In this document: positions 18,090 to 27,906 of the stretch, piece by piece
Layout: every line of letters starts with the position of its first letter
Numbering within the stretch: position 1 is the stretch's first letter
From: Neoroseomonas alkaliterrae
GTDB lineage: Bacteria > Pseudomonadota > Alphaproteobacteria > Acetobacterales > Acetobacteraceae
Reading direction: 5' to 3'
Length of the DNA: 64,000 nt
Assembly: GCF_014199195.1 (NCBI RefSeq)
Contig: NZ_JACIJE010000003.1
Coordinates: 62,001-126,000, forward strand
Made by a program: the position numbers and the translations under genes
Notes under the pieces: model-generated
What the model saw: the letters and a program-made list of their open reading frames with translations, nothing else
Database searches by the model: none
What the model was told of the DNA's origin: nothing

Positions 18090-18263
18090 TCAGTCCTGCG
18101 CCCCGTCGGCCGGCGCGGCGGATTCCTCGGGCCAGGCGGCGCGCGCCTCCGCCCGCCGCTTCACCGCGCAGGCCAGCGCCGCGACGCCGAGCCCCGTGGC
18201 GACGGCGGCCGCGCCTGCAAGCGCGGCGCCGGCCATCCCGGCCATTGCCAGACGAAGGATCAT
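18090..18263 (-). CDS. small single-pass membrane protein, unknown function
   Basis: This 57-residue reading frame starts 'MILRLAMAGMAGAALAG', forms one Ala/Gly-rich membrane helix of about 35 residues and ends in a charged tail 'KRRAEARAAWPEES'. The ATG at 18263 follows AAGGGGGG at good spacing. It lies 12 bases upstream of the FAD monooxygenase gene on the same strand. No family recognised; it might be a phasing accident of Ala-rich DNA, but start, ribosome-binding site and hydrophobic profile agree. Confidence 0.5.
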   Translation of the reverse strand: MILRLAMAGMAGAALAGAAAVATGLGVAALACAVKRRAEARAAWPEESAAPADGAQD

Positions 18264-18396
18264 CACGCCCCCCTTACCCGCCATGCGGGCATGAATGCGC
18301 ATTACACACGCTACACTGGCGCCCGGCGGGGGCAGACCTTAGCCTCCGCCGCGGCGCCGCACCTGCTGTAGCGCCATCCCTTGGGAGGAACCAGAC

Positions 18397-19386
18397 ATGA
18401 GCACCCAACGCCGCGCCCTGCTTGGCGCCGGTCTTGCTGCCGCCACGCTTCCTTTCCTTGGCCGCGCCGAGGCCGCCGCCCCCTTCATCGGCCGCGGCGC
18501 GCCCGCCTGGTACCGCTTCCGCTTCGGCGAGTACGAGGCGACGATCGTCTCGGACGGCGCGCTGCCGCTCGGCAAGGCCGAGGATTCCTTCGTCGGCGCG
18601 GCACCCGGCGAGGTGAACGCGATGATGCGCGCGGCCATGCTCGACCCCTCCAATGCGTTGCTCGAGCAGAACGCGCTCGTGCTCAACACGGGGCGGCACC
18701 TGATCCTCTTCGACACCGGCATGGGCGACAGCATGGGCCCGGCCAGCCAGATGTTCGGCCCCACCACCGGGCGGCTGCTGCGCAACCTGCGGCAGGCGGG
18801 CATCGATCCTGCGCAGATCGACCTCGTCGTGGTCTCCCACGGGCATTGCGACCATTGCTGGGCGCTGGTGGACGCCAACGGCAACCGCAACTTCCCCAAC
18901 GCGCAGGTCGCCATCTCCGAGGCCGACCTGAACTACTGGACCAACGACGCGAACATCCGCGGCCCGGCCTTCATGGAGCCCTTCATCCGCGGCGCGCAGA
19001 AGAACCTCAACGCCTATCGCGACCGGATGGTGATGCTCCGCGACGGGCAGGAGGTGGTGCCCGGCGTGACCGCCATCTCAGCCCCCGGCCATACGGTCGG
19101 CCACACCATCTTCGCGGTCTCCTCAGGCCCGCGCGTGATGGTCTATACGGGCGACCTCGCGCATCACCACGTGCTGCTGCTGCGGCGCCCGCTGCTCGAA
19201 TTCGCCTTCGACACCGACCCGAAGCAATCCGCGCAGACGCGCGCGCGGCTGCTCGACCGCTTCGCGACCGACCTTCCGCTCGTGATGTCCTACCACTTCC
19301 CCTGGCCCGGCCTCGGCCATGTGGTGAAGGAGGGGCAGGGCTACGCCTGGCTGCAGGCGCCGATGGACGTGACCAGCCTAGGCTGA
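18397..19386 (+). CDS. exported metallo-beta-lactamase-fold hydrolase
   Basis: This 329-residue protein has a Tat-like signal 'TQRRALLGAGLAAATLPFLG' and the metal-binding motif 'VVSHGHCDHCWAL' (HxHxDH, here H-G-H-C-D-H), the later ligand 'SAPGHTVGHTIF' and 'VYTGDLAHHH'. Overall it resembles the MBL-fold proteins of the quorum-quenching lactonase/alkylsulfatase-like groups that carry 'N-x-x-L-L-x-T-G-x-x-x-I-L-F-D-T-G', seen here as 'ALVLNTGRHLILFDTG'. Substrate not predictable. It is transcribed divergently from the small membrane protein gene. Confidence 0.87.
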   Translation: MSTQRRALLGAGLAAATLPFLGRAEAAAPFIGRGAPAWYRFRFGEYEATIVSDGALPLGKAEDSFVGAAPGEVNAMMRAAMLDPSNALLEQNALVLNTGRHLILFDTGMGDSMGPASQMFGPTTGRLLRNLRQAGIDPAQIDLVVVSHGHCDHCWALVDANGNRNFPNAQVAISEADLNYWTNDANIRGPAFMEPFIRGAQKNLNAYRDRMVMLRDGQEVVPGVTAISAPGHTVGHTIFAVSSGPRVMVYTGDLAHHHVLLLRRPLLEFAFDTDPKQSAQTRARLLDRFATDLPLVMSYHFPWPGLGHVVKEGQGYAWLQAPMDVTSLG

Positions 19387-19434
19387 AGGGCGCACCGGCG
19401 CCGGGGGGGCTGGCGACGCCCTCCCCACCGGTCG

Positions 19435-19635
19435 TCAGCCCTGCGGCCGGGTCTTCCTGTCGGGCAGCGGCCGCAGGGCGCGGATGCGTTCGGCAATGTC
19501 CGGGCGCCCCGCCTCCAGCGCCAGGAAGGCAGCCTCGTCGCGGGCGATCTCGTAGCCGAGGCGGTAGCCCTCGCCGCTCGCGGCCTCCATGCTGCGGCTC
19601 AGGCGGGCGGCGATGCCGCGTGTCGGGTCGTTCAT
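19435..19635 (-). CDS. small hypothetical protein
   Basis: This 66-residue frame starts 'MNDPTRGIAARLSRSMEAA' and continues 'GYRLGYEIARDEAAFLALEAG', a soluble helical sequence with the charge pattern of a real protein. A purine-rich GGAAAAG precedes the ATG at 19635. It is convergent with the MBL gene and divergent from icd. No recognised family. Confidence 0.5.
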   Translation of the reverse strand: MNDPTRGIAARLSRSMEAASGEGYRLGYEIARDEAAFLALEAGRPDIAERIRALRPLPDRKTRPQG

Positions 19636-19785
19636 GGGTCTTTTCCCGGGTGCGAGGGCCGCGATCCCGCGCCTTTCCGCCCCGCCCGGGCTTGCCGCAC
19701 CGGCCCCGCCGGTGCAAGGTCCGGCCGCTCCGGCCGCCCCCCCTGCGGGCGCGGCCCGCATCCCTTCGCGCGGTAGAGGACAGGC

Positions 19786-21003
19786 ATGGCCAAGATCAAG
19801 GTGAAGACCCCCGTCGTCGAGATGGACGGGGACGAGATGACCCGCATCATCTGGGGGTTCATCAAGGACAAGCTGATCCTGCCCTACCTCGACATCGACC
19901 TGAAGTATTTCGACCTCGGCATCCAGAAGCGCGACGAGACGGACGACCAGATCACGGTCGATGCGGCCAACGCGACCAAGCAGTACGGCGTGGCCGTGAA
20001 ATGCGCCACCATCACGCCGGACGAGGCCCGCGTGAAGGAGTTCGGCCTCAAGAAGATGTGGAAGTCCCCCAACGGGACCATCCGCAACATCCTCGACGGC
20101 ACGATCTTCCGCGAGCCGATCATCTGCAAGAATGTGCCGCGCCTGGTGCCGCACTGGTCGAAGCCGATCGTCGTCGGCCGCCACGCCTATGGCGACATCT
20201 ACCGCGCCGCCGAGACCAAGATCCCCGGCCCCGGCACCGCGACCCTGACCTGGACGCCGGCCGGCGGCGGCGAGCCGATCACGATGGAAGTGACGAACTT
20301 CCCCGAGGGCGGCGGCGTGCTGATGGGCATGCACAACACCCGCAAGTCCATCACCGGCTTCGCCCGCGCCTGCCTCAACTACGGCCTCGCGCGCGGCTAC
20401 CCGGTGTACCTCTCGCACAAGAACACGATCCTCAAGGCCTATGACGGCGAGTTCAAGGACATCTTCCGCAGGGTGTTCGACGAGGAATTCGCCGACAAGT
20501 ACAAGGCCGCCGGCCTGACCTACGAGGACCGCCTGATCGACGACATGGTGGCCTGCGCGCTGAAGTGGGAAGGCGGCTATGTCTGGGCGTGCAAGAACTA
20601 CGACGGCGACGTGCAGTCCGACATCGTGGCGCAGGGCTTCGGCTCGCTCGGCCTGATGACCTCGGTGCTGCTCTCCCCCGACGGCAAGACCGTGGAATCC
20701 GAGGCGGCGCACGGCACGGTGACGCGCCACTACCGCGAGCACCAGAAGGGCCGCGAGACCAGCACGAACCCGATCGCCTCGATCTTCGCCTGGACGCGCG
20801 GCCTCGCCTATCGCGGCAAGTTCGACGACACGCCCGATGTCGTCCGCTTCGCCGAGACGCTCGAGCAGGTCTGCATCGAGACGGTCGAGAGCGGCTACAT
20901 GACCAAGGACCTCGCGATCCTGATCAGCAAGGACCAGCCCTGGCTCAACACCCAGGCCTTCCTCGCCAAGCTGGACGAGAACCTGAAGAAGAAGATGGGC
21001 TGA
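19786..21003 (+). CDS. icd: isocitrate dehydrogenase (NADP), eukaryote-type
   Basis: This enzyme oxidatively decarboxylates isocitrate to 2-oxoglutarate in the TCA cycle with NADP. The 405-residue protein starts '[23 protein letters not shown]', the signature of the eukaryote-like homodimeric type II group common in alphaproteobacteria, not the E. coli type. Substrate-binding '[19 protein letters not shown]' and metal-ligand 'ENYDGD'-equivalent '[20 protein letters not shown]' are present, and '[15 protein letters not shown]' is the coenzyme loop with the NADP-type residues. Monocistronic in appearance. Confidence 0.96.
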   Translation: MAKIKVKTPVVEMDGDEMTRIIWGFIKDKLILPYLDIDLKYFDLGIQKRDETDDQITVDAANATKQYGVAVKCATITPDEARVKEFGLKKMWKSPNGTIRNILDGTIFREPIICKNVPRLVPHWSKPIVVGRHAYGDIYRAAETKIPGPGTATLTWTPAGGGEPITMEVTNFPEGGGVLMGMHNTRKSITGFARACLNYGLARGYPVYLSHKNTILKAYDGEFKDIFRRVFDEEFADKYKAAGLTYEDRLIDDMVACALKWEGGYVWACKNYDGDVQSDIVAQGFGSLGLMTSVLLSPDGKTVESEAAHGTVTRHYREHQKGRETSTNPIASIFAWTRGLAYRGKFDDTPDVVRFAETLEQVCIETVESGYMTKDLAILISKDQPWLNTQAFLAKLDENLKKKMG

Positions 21004-21068
21004 GCGCCAGCCCGGCCGGGTCACCAAGCCCGGCCGGACCGAACTCGCCCCGGCCCGCGCCCGCGGGT

Positions 21069-21090
21069 CGTGGCGCCGGCCGGCGCCACG
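21069..21090. repeat. perfect 22-bp palindrome downstream of icd
   Basis: The two arms are exact reverse complements with no loop (left arm CGTGGCGCCGG). It lies 66 bp after the icd stop and about 40 bp before the next start. A cruciform or rho-independent-like terminator lacking a T-tract, or a protein-binding site for a dimer, are possible. A second imperfect GC palindrome (CCCGGCCGGG) lies about 55 bp upstream. Confidence 0.55.
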
Positions 21091-21130
21091 CCCTACACTC
21101 GGGCCATGGCCCCTTCCCGCGCCAGCCCTC

Positions 21131-21868
21131 ATGGACGCGCCGGCCGCTGATACCGGCCGGCCGCTGTCCCGGCGCGTGCGGCGCCGCGCCGTCGCGCGCG
21201 CGCTGATGCTCGCGCGCCTCGGCAAGCCTTCCATTCTCGAGGCGCTGCCGGCGACGGCCGAGTTGCGGCCCGCGGCCGAGATCGGCCGCTTCGTCCGCCT
21301 CGCCCTCGCCGCCGCGGCGCTTTCGCTGGCGGTGCTGGTCTACATCGCCTGGGCCGACTGGGGCTTCGCGATGAACGAGGAGGAGCCGCTGTCGGACTAC
21401 CTTCTCCATCTCGCCGATCTCGCCCTCAGCGACTGGATGCTCCTGCCCGGCGGCCTGCTTCTCCTGGCCGGGCTGCTCCAGTTGTGGCGCAGGCGGCAGC
21501 CCGAATGGGTGCGGATCAGCCTCTCGCGCGAGGAGGCCAAGGTGGAAGGCCCGGGCGGCACCTGGACGACCCCGATCGCGGCGTTCAGCGCGGTCGCGGT
21601 GCGCAAGCGCCCGGGCTTCGCCGTCCGCGGCACGAACCACACGTCGAACGTGAACCGCCGGATCCAGGCGGGCACGACCTACGCGCTCTTCGAACGGGAG
21701 ACGCTGTGGTGGGTGGAACTCGTCCATCCCGATCCCGAGCGGTCGCTGCCGGTCTGGGCGCATTTCGGGGATTTCGCCGGCCCCGGGGCCGAGCGCGCGG
21801 CACGCGGCTTCGCCCAGCGCTTCGGGCTGCCGCTCGAATCCCTCGCCGCGCCGGCGACGCGCGCCTAG
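21131..21868 (+). CDS. membrane protein of unknown function, two transmembrane segments
   Basis: This 245-residue protein has an Arg-rich N-terminus ('SRRVRRRAVARALM'), two hydrophobic segments ('LALAAAALSLAVLVYIAW' and 'WMLLPGGLLLLAGLLQLW'), then a cytoplasmic domain of about 115 residues beginning 'EWVRISLSREEAKVEG'. The latter has a PH-like beta-rich pattern reminiscent of YdbS/YdbT-type bacterial PH domains, but this is a weak impression. No family named. Confidence 0.68.
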   Translation: MDAPAADTGRPLSRRVRRRAVARALMLARLGKPSILEALPATAELRPAAEIGRFVRLALAAAALSLAVLVYIAWADWGFAMNEEEPLSDYLLHLADLALSDWMLLPGGLLLLAGLLQLWRRRQPEWVRISLSREEAKVEGPGGTWTTPIAAFSAVAVRKRPGFAVRGTNHTSNVNRRIQAGTTYALFERETLWWVELVHPDPERSLPVWAHFGDFAGPGAERAARGFAQRFGLPLESLAAPATRA

Positions 21869-21976
21869 CATCCTTCGCGCTCGCCCCGGCTCTCGGAAAG
21901 GCCCCCCTCGCCTTCGCGCGCTTCGCCACCCGATCCGGCGTTTCCACCCGGGCGCGATCTGGTCCAGGATTCGTCC

Positions 21977-22648
21977 ATGGCCTTCCCTTCCATCCTCGAC
22001 TGGATCGCGCTCGGCGTCTTTGTCGCCTGCTGGGTGGTCTATGCGCTGGTGGTGGACCGCGTGCCGGCCATCCGCGCGCGCAGCGTGATCGCGGCGATGG
22101 ACGAGCACCGGCGGCGCTGGATGATCGCCGCCCTGCCGCGCGAGAACCGCATCGCCGACATCGCGGCGATCGGCAACCTGATGTCCTCGGTCTCCTTCCT
22201 CGCCACCACCTCGATCCTGATCCTGGGCGGGCTCGTCGCGATGCTGGCCGCGCCGGACATCGGGCGGCGCGTGGTCGCGGCCCTTCCCTGGGGCGCGGTG
22301 CCGGACGACATGATGTGGGAGGTGAAGATCGGCCTGCTGCTGCTGATCTTCGTCAACGCCTTCTTCGAACTGACCTGGGCGCTGCGCCAGTTCAACTACA
22401 CCTGCACCCTGGTGATGGCGATGCCGCAGGATGCGCAGGCGCTGCGCCATGCCGAGGCGGCGGCGCGGCTCGCCAACCGCGCGGCGCGGCATTTCAACAC
22501 CGGGCTGCGCTCCTACTATTTCGGCCTCGCCGCCCTCGCCTGGATCGTCCATCCCATCGCGCTGATGGTCGCGAGCCTGCTCGTGCTGCGTGAGCTGCAC
22601 CGGCGCGAGTTCCGCTCCGCCGCGCGCGACGCGCTCACGCCGCACTAG
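21977..22648 (+). CDS. DUF599 family membrane protein
   Basis: This 223-residue inner-membrane protein matches the DUF599 family: 'MDEHRRRWM' after the first membrane helix, 'IGNLMSSVSFLATTSILILGGL', 'FELTWALRQFNYTC' and 'HFNTGLRSYYFGLAALAWI' are its conserved blocks. Four hydrophobic segments are visible. Function is unknown for the family. It follows the preceding membrane-protein gene by about 110 bp and converges with the gene at 22653. Confidence 0.85.
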   Translation: MAFPSILDWIALGVFVACWVVYALVVDRVPAIRARSVIAAMDEHRRRWMIAALPRENRIADIAAIGNLMSSVSFLATTSILILGGLVAMLAAPDIGRRVVAALPWGAVPDDMMWEVKIGLLLLIFVNAFFELTWALRQFNYTCTLVMAMPQDAQALRHAEAAARLANRAARHFNTGLRSYYFGLAALAWIVHPIALMVASLLVLRELHRREFRSAARDALTPH

Positions 22649-22652
22649 GCCG

Positions 22653-23267
22653 TCAGGGCACAGCGAGCCGCCGGCCCGGCAGGGCGCCCGCGGTCAGCGC
22701 GCAGGTCTCGCGCAGCGCGGACGCCGGCGGCGCGATGGCAATCGGCTGGCCGGTGCAGGCGCCCCTTCCCGGCGTGTCGAGCCGCCGCTCGATCGCAAAC
22801 AGCTCGCGCAGCCGCCCCTCGGCGTCGAAGTCGTGGAACAGGTAGGACATGGCGCAGCAGCCGTCGCGGGCGAGCGCGACCAGCCGCCCCGCCCCGTCGC
22901 GCGAGAAGCCGAGGCCGCTGAGCTCGCCCGCCCGGCGGAAGCGGGCCTCCTCCGGCCGCATCAGCCAAAGGTCCCAGGCGGTGTTGACGTTGCCGCCGAT
23001 CACCGGAACCCAGAGATCCGCGGCGCGGTCGCCATTCGCATCGGCGAGCCTCGGGCGCACCTCCGGCAAGTCGGATTCGACCTCGATGCGCTGCGCCTCG
23101 ACCCCGCCTTCCTGCACCAGGATGGTCCAGCGATCCCCGACCGCGACGGCCTGCAGCACCAGCGGCGGGGCGCCGGGCCGGCTCGCGCGCAGCGTCGCCC
23201 GCGTCGCTTCCGCCGCCGTCCCGGCGAAGGCCAGCAGCGCGAGCAGGGCCAGCGCGCGGCACCTCAT
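22653..23267 (-). CDS. exported protein of unknown function
   Basis: This 204-residue protein has a Sec signal '[21 protein letters not shown]'. The mature part includes 'LADANGDRAADLWVPV', which looks like a single FG-GAP/VCBS-type calcium-loop repeat (D-x-N-x-D). Four Cys near the C-terminal half (in 'DGCCAMS', 'GACTGQP' and 'RETCALT') could form disulphides. Its ATG overlaps the P1 peptidase stop (ATGA), so it is the third gene of the alaS transcript. Function unknown. Confidence 0.75.
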   Translation of the reverse strand: MRCRALALLALLAFAGTAAEATRATLRASRPGAPPLVLQAVAVGDRWTILVQEGGVEAQRIEVESDLPEVRPRLADANGDRAADLWVPVIGGNVNTAWDLWLMRPEEARFRRAGELSGLGFSRDGAGRLVALARDGCCAMSYLFHDFDAEGRLRELFAIERRLDTPGRGACTGQPIAIAPPASALRETCALTAGALPGRRLAVP

Positions 23268-24364
23268 CGCCCGTGCCGCGCCAGCACGGCGCGCAGCGCG
23301 GCGAGATCGAGCGCCTCCACCTTCGCGCGCCGGCCCGTCCGGCCATCGCGGCCGGTGATGGTCGTGGCCATGGTCATGGCGTTCAGCACCGCTTCCTCCA
23401 CCGCCTCCGCCGCCGCGACGAAGAGGGGCGACATGCGATCATTCGGCCAGTCGGCGATGATGGCCTGGTGGGCGCGCCGTTCCGCCGTGCGCCGCACGCC
23501 CGGATGGGTGGCGAAGGCGATGGCGTAGTCGCCCGAGCCGTCGCTGAAGGCCGCCCCCGTGCGGGCGAGCCCGGCCATCGCGCGCGCGGCAAGGCGCGAG
23601 AGGTTGCGGTCGGACAGCGGCGCATCAGTGGCGATCACCACCATGACGGAACCATCGGCATCGCCGCGGTCGGTATGCTCCTTCAGATACCATCTGCTGA
23701 GTTCGCGGCCGACGGGGATGCCGTCCATCGTCAGCGCGCCGCCGTAGTTCGCCTGCACCAGCGCGCCGAGCGTCCAGCCGCCGAGCGGCGGCGGCAGCAG
23801 GCGCGAGGCGGTGCCGATACCGCCCTTGAAGCCGAAGGCGACGGTGCCCGTCCCGGCGCCGACGCTGCCCTCGGCGACGGGGCCGCCGGCGGCGCCGTCC
23901 AGCGCGGCGAGGACATGCTCGCGCGTCACGCCGCGGGCCCGGATGTCGTTCAGCCGCCCGTCATTGGTCTCGCCGACCACGGCATTGACCGACACCGCCT
24001 CCGGGTTGCGGGCGAGCGTCCAGTCCACCAGCGCCTCCACCGCGCGCCCGACAGCGAGCGTGTTGGTCAGCACGATGGGCGTCTCGATCTCGCCGAGTTC
24101 GGCGAGTTGCGTCGCGCCGGCGAGCTTGCCGAAGCCGTTCATCACCGAAAGCCCCGCCGGCACCCGATCGGCGAAGGGATTGCCCGGATGCGGCAGGATG
24201 GCGGTCACGCCGGTGCGCGTGCCCTCGCCCTCGATCAGCGTGACATGGCCGACGCGCAGGCCGGCCACATCGGTGATGGCATTGAGCGCGCCGGGGCGGA
24301 AGATGCCGGGGGCGAGGCCAAGGTCGCGGGCGCGGAGCCGTGCATCCGCGCCGCCCGCCGTCAT
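23264..24364 (-). CDS. P1 family peptidase (DmpA-type aminopeptidase)
   Basis: This 366-residue protein belongs to the DmpA/BapA family of self-cleaving N-terminal-nucleophile aminopeptidases. It opens with the conserved '[16 protein letters not shown]', has '[14 protein letters not shown]', and the processing site is seen as Gly238-Ser239 in '[16 protein letters not shown]', followed by '[20 protein letters not shown]'. Cleavage would free Ser239 as the nucleophile. Family members release N-terminal D- or beta-amino acids, or L-residues. No signal peptide. The ATG overlaps the alaS stop by 4 bp. Confidence 0.92.
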   Translation of the reverse strand: MTAGGADARLRARDLGLAPGIFRPGALNAITDVAGLRVGHVTLIEGEGTRTGVTAILPHPGNPFADRVPAGLSVMNGFGKLAGATQLAELGEIETPIVLTNTLAVGRAVEALVDWTLARNPEAVSVNAVVGETNDGRLNDIRARGVTREHVLAALDGAAGGPVAEGSVGAGTGTVAFGFKGGIGTASRLLPPPLGGWTLGALVQANYGGALTMDGIPVGRELSRWYLKEHTDRGDADGSVMVVIATDAPLSDRNLSRLAARAMAGLARTGAAFSDGSGDYAIAFATHPGVRRTAERRAHQAIIADWPNDRMSPLFVAAAEAVEEAVLNAMTMATTITGRDGRTGRRAKVEALDLAALRAVLARHGR

Positions 24365-27021
24365 GCCGCGACGCCGTGCGCGAGCGTCTCCCGCACCGCC
24401 GCCAGTGCCTCGGCCGCCCGGCTGCCGTCCGGCCCGCCGGCCTGCGCCATGTCCGGCCGCCCGCCGCCGCCCTTGCCGCCGACCGCCGCCGAGGCCGCGC
24501 GCACCAGCGACACGGCATCGGCCTTGCCCTTCGCGGCCTCGCCGGTCGCGACCACGATGGAAGCCTTGCCCTCCGCCGTGCTGACCAGCGCCACCACATC
24601 CGCCGTGCCGCCCTTGAGGATGGCTTCGGCCAGGCCCTTGAGGTCGCGCGGCGGGACCTCGCCAAGATCGCGCAGCGCCACGCGCAGCCCGGCCACGGTC
24701 TCGACCTCCGCGCCGGCGCCGCCGGTGGCGAGCTTCTTGCGCAGCTCCGCCACCTCGCGCTCCAGCTTGCGCCGTTCCTCGACCAGCGCGGCGATGCGGG
24801 AGGCGAGCTCGCCCGGCTGCGCCTTCAGCACCGCGGCGGCGGCCGTCAGGCTCTCCTCCATCTCGGCGATGTAGGCGAGCGCGGCATCGCCGGTGACGGC
24901 CTCGACGCGGCGGATGCCGGCCGAGACCGCGCCCTCGGAGACGATCTTGAACAGCCCGATGTCGCCCGTGCGCCGCACATGCGTGCCGCCGCAGAGCTCC
25001 AGCGAATAGACGCCGTGCTTCTCCACCGCCGCCGGGTCATGGCCCATGCCGACGACGCGGACCTCCTCGCCATACTTCTCGCCGAACAGGGCCATGGCGC
25101 CGGCCTCGACGGCGGCCTCGGGCGTCATCAGGCGCGTCGTGACCTCGGCGTTCTCGCGGATGCGGGCGTTCACCTCGGCCTCGACCCAGTGCAGGTCCTC
25201 CTCGGTCATCGGCGTGGGCTGGGAGACGTCGAAGCGCAGCCGGTCCGGCGCGTTCAGCGAACCCTTCTGCGCGACATGGGTGCCGAGGCGGCGGCGCAGC
25301 GCCTCATGCAGCAGGTGGGTCGCGGAGTGGTGCGCGCGGATCCTCGAACGGCGGTCGTGATCCACCTCCGCCTGGACCGCGAGCCCGACCCGCGCCTCCC
25401 CGTGCACCACCGTGCCGATATGGACGTGCAGCGCGCCGAGCTTCTTCTGCGTGTCGCGCACCTCGATCCGGCAGGCCGGACCCGCCTGGATGATGCCGGT
25501 GTCTCCGACCTGGCCGCCGGATTCCGCGTAGAAGGGCGTCTGGTTCAGCAGCACCGCGACCTCGGCGCCGACCGCCGCGGAGTCCACCGGCTTGCCGTCC
25601 TTCACGATGGCGACGATCTCGCCCTCGGCGGTCTCGGTCGTGTAGCCGAGGAACTCGGTCGCACCGACCTTCTCCTTGAGATCGAACCAGACGCCCTCGG
25701 TCGCCGCCTCGCCCGAGCCCGCCCAGGCGGCGCGGGCGCGGCGCTTCTGCTCGGCCATCGCCGCGTTGAAGCCCTCCACATCCACCGCCCGGCCCTCGGC
25801 GCGCAGCGCGTCCTGCGTGAGGTCGAGGGGGAAGCCGTAGGTGTCGTAGAGGCGGAAGGCGACATCGCCGGGCAGGGTCTGGCCGCTGCCGAGTTTCGCC
25901 GTCTCCTCGGCCAGCAGATGCAGGCCGCGCTCGAGCAGCGAGCGGAAGCGCGTCTCCTCGAGGCGCAGCGTCTCGCTGATCAGCGCCTCGGCACGCACCA
26001 GTTCCGGATAGGCCGCGCCCATCTGCCGCACCAGCGCGGGCAGCAGCCGGTGCATCAGCGGCTCGCGCGAGCCCATCATGTGCGCGTGGCGCATGGCGCG
26101 CCTCAGGATGCGGCGCAGCACATAGCCGCGCCCCTCGTTCGAGGGCAGCACGCCGTCGGCGATCAGGAAGGCGCCGGCGCGCAGATGGTCGGCGACCACG
26201 CGGTGGCTCACGCGGAACGGGCCGTCGGGTTCCTGCCCCGTGGCCTCGGCGGAGGCGAGGATGATCGCGCGCAGCGTGTCGGTGTCGTAGTTGTCGTGCT
26301 TGCCCTGCAGGATGGCGGCGAAGCGTTCGAGCCCCATGCCGGTGTCGATCGAGGGCTTGGGCAGCGGGTTGCGCACGCCCGGCGGATCCTCGAGGAACTG
26401 CATGAAGACCAGGTTCCAGATCTCGATGAACCGGTCGCCATCCGCGTCCGGGGAACCGGGCGGGCCGCCGGGGATCTTGTCGCCATGGTCGAAGAAGATC
26501 TCGGAGCACGGGCCGCAGGGGCCGGTGTCGCCCATGCGCCAGAAATTGTCGGAGGTCGGGATGCGGATGATGCGGCTGTCCGGCAGGCCCGCGACCTTCT
26601 TCCAAATCGCCGCCGCCTCGTCGTCCTCGGAATATACGGTGACCAGCAGGCGGTCCTTCGGCAGCGCGAAATCCTTCGTCAGCAGCTCCCACGCATAGGG
26701 GATGGCGGCTTCCTTGAAGTAGTCGCCGAAGGAGAAGTTCCCCAGCATCTCGAAGAAGGTGTGGTGGCGCGCGGTGTAGCCGACATTGTCGAGGTCGTTG
26801 TGCTTGCCGCCCGCGCGCACGGATTTCTGCGCCGTGGTGGCGCGCTTGTAGGGGCGCTTCTCCTGCCCGGTGAAGACGTTCTTGAACTGCACCATGCCGG
26901 AGTTCGCGAACATCAGCGTCGGGTCGTTGCGCGGCACGAGCGGCGAGGACTCCACCACCTCGTGCCCGTTGCGGCGGAAGTAGTCGAGGAAGGTGGCGCG
27001 GATGTCGTTGCTGCTCGTCAT
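24361..27021 (-). CDS. alaS: alanine-tRNA ligase
   Basis: AlaS charges tRNA-Ala. The 886-residue protein has the class II catalytic core (from '[25 protein letters not shown]', with '[13 protein letters not shown]' and '[18 protein letters not shown]'), the tRNA-recognition region, the editing domain with zinc ligands '[13 protein letters not shown]' and '[13 protein letters not shown]', and a C-Ala domain rich in coiled coil and glycine. ATG at 27021 gives the usual N-terminus; an 18-codon longer frame has no support. The stop overlaps the P1 peptidase start. Confidence 0.97.
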   Translation of the reverse strand: MTSSNDIRATFLDYFRRNGHEVVESSPLVPRNDPTLMFANSGMVQFKNVFTGQEKRPYKRATTAQKSVRAGGKHNDLDNVGYTARHHTFFEMLGNFSFGDYFKEAAIPYAWELLTKDFALPKDRLLVTVYSEDDEAAAIWKKVAGLPDSRIIRIPTSDNFWRMGDTGPCGPCSEIFFDHGDKIPGGPPGSPDADGDRFIEIWNLVFMQFLEDPPGVRNPLPKPSIDTGMGLERFAAILQGKHDNYDTDTLRAIILASAEATGQEPDGPFRVSHRVVADHLRAGAFLIADGVLPSNEGRGYVLRRILRRAMRHAHMMGSREPLMHRLLPALVRQMGAAYPELVRAEALISETLRLEETRFRSLLERGLHLLAEETAKLGSGQTLPGDVAFRLYDTYGFPLDLTQDALRAEGRAVDVEGFNAAMAEQKRRARAAWAGSGEAATEGVWFDLKEKVGATEFLGYTTETAEGEIVAIVKDGKPVDSAAVGAEVAVLLNQTPFYAESGGQVGDTGIIQAGPACRIEVRDTQKKLGALHVHIGTVVHGEARVGLAVQAEVDHDRRSRIRAHHSATHLLHEALRRRLGTHVAQKGSLNAPDRLRFDVSQPTPMTEEDLHWVEAEVNARIRENAEVTTRLMTPEAAVEAGAMALFGEKYGEEVRVVGMGHDPAAVEKHGVYSLELCGGTHVRRTGDIGLFKIVSEGAVSAGIRRVEAVTGDAALAYIAEMEESLTAAAAVLKAQPGELASRIAALVEERRKLEREVAELRKKLATGGAGAEVETVAGLRVALRDLGEVPPRDLKGLAEAILKGGTADVVALVSTAEGKASIVVATGEAAKGKADAVSLVRAASAAVGGKGGGGRPDMAQAGGPDGSRAAEALAAVRETLAHGVAA

Positions 27022-27213
27022 GTCCGATCCGTAGCGAGCCCCGGAAACCCGGGCGCCGGCAAGGCGTTGTCCCAAGGGGCGGAGAGGTAGCGCGCGGGGG
27101 GCGGGGCGTGAAGGGGCGGCGAAAGGCGGGAAGAGGGCCGGCCCGGGCTGCGTTCAGGCAGTGTTCGCGCCGGCCATCCCCCGCGCCGGCGGCTGCGAAA
27201 GGAGCAGGACCTC

Positions 27214-27399
27214 ATGGAACGCCGGGTTGCGCCACCCCTGTTGACCAGTATCCTGGCCGCGATGGCCGCCCTCGACGCGCGGCGGCCTGCGGAACGCAGC
27301 CGTGGCGGGAACGAGCCGTCGCTCCGCACCGCGATCCTGGCGGTGGCCCTCGCCGCGCTCTCCGCCGCGGGGGCCGGCCTCTCGCAGCCCCTGCCATAG
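27214..27399 (+). CDS. small hypothetical protein with C-terminal hydrophobic segment
   Basis: This 61-residue frame in the alaS-recA gap is preceded by AAGGAG ten bases before the ATG. The C-terminal half, 'AILAVALAALSAAGAGL', is a possible membrane helix; the N-terminal half is charged. Similar orientation and 75-bp spacing to the PepSY gene downstream suggest a shared transcript. No family recognised; the good ribosome-binding site is the main support. Confidence 0.42.
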   Translation: MERRVAPPLLTSILAAMAALDARRPAERSRGGNEPSLRTAILAVALAALSAAGAGLSQPLP

Positions 27400-27473
27400 G
27401 GCCGGCCGGACGGGCCGCCGCGCGCGGCATCCCCGATGCGCCGCCCCCTCATCACCAGCGAAGGGAGTCACCC

Positions 27474-27749
27474 ATGACGACACGCACCATCCTGATCCGG
27501 TCCGCGATGCTGGCCATCGGCCTCGGCATACTCGCCACCGCGACGCCCGCCTTCGCCGATCGCTGCGCCGGCCCGGTCTCGGCCGAGGAGGCCATCCGCA
27601 TCGCCCGCACCGCCGGCCTCGTGCGCGTGACGCAACTGGAATGCGACGACGGCAAGTGGGAGGTCGAAGGCCGCGACGCGGCCGGGCGCGAGATCGAGGT
27701 CGAGGTGGACCCGCGCACCGGCCGCATCATCAAGGTCGAGCGCGACTGA
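27474..27749 (+). CDS. exported PepSY-domain protein
   Basis: This 91-residue protein has a signal peptide ending near 'TPAFADRC' and a PepSY-like domain: 'VSAEEAIRIARTAGLVRVTQLECDDGKWEVEGRDAAGREIEVEVDP' in pieces, ending 'RTGRIIKVERD', the usual beta-hairpin close of the family. PepSY domains are periplasmic modules often linked to protease inhibition or metal/redox sensing. Two Cys (one just after the signal, one in 'LECDDG') are notable. ATG at 27474 follows AAGGGAG. Confidence 0.82.
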   Translation: MTTRTILIRSAMLAIGLGILATATPAFADRCAGPVSAEEAIRIARTAGLVRVTQLECDDGKWEVEGRDAAGREIEVEVDPRTGRIIKVERD

Positions 27750-27758
27750 CGCGGCGGG

Positions 27759-27774
27759 GGGGCCGCGCGGCCCC
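27759..27774 (+). terminator. GC-rich palindrome after the PepSY gene
   Basis: A perfect 16-bp palindrome (arm GGGGCCGC) begins 9 bp after the PepSY-gene stop, between two convergent genes. No T-tract follows. Likely transcript 3' end for the rightward gene. Confidence 0.45.
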
Positions 27775-27872
27775 GCACAGCCGCCGGCCCCCCGCCGTCC
27801 GGGGCGGAGATCCCGCGGCCTTGCGCCGGTCCGCACACGCCGCGGAACCGGCGAGGGGCTCCGCGGGGCACT

Positions 27873-27900
27873 GCCCCGCCGGGCCACTCCCCGGCGGGGC
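27873..27900 (-). terminator. recA terminator-like stem-loop
   Basis: A perfect 11-bp stem (27873-27883 with 27890-27900) and 6-nt loop lie 6 bp past the recA stop codon in the direction of transcription. No U-run follows, as is frequent in very GC-rich genomes, so it is called from stem strength and position. Confidence 0.6.
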
Positions 27901-27906
27901 GCGGCT

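Noticed and set aside
24340..27090. Rightward open frame of about 916 codons across alaS
   Set aside because: It is the antisense shadow of alaS, rich in Arg, His, Gln and Gly, with no motif; long antisense frames are expected at this GC content. The same applies to the frame opposite gcvP (36157-38919) and the one opposite the Na/Pi transporter (6724-9678).
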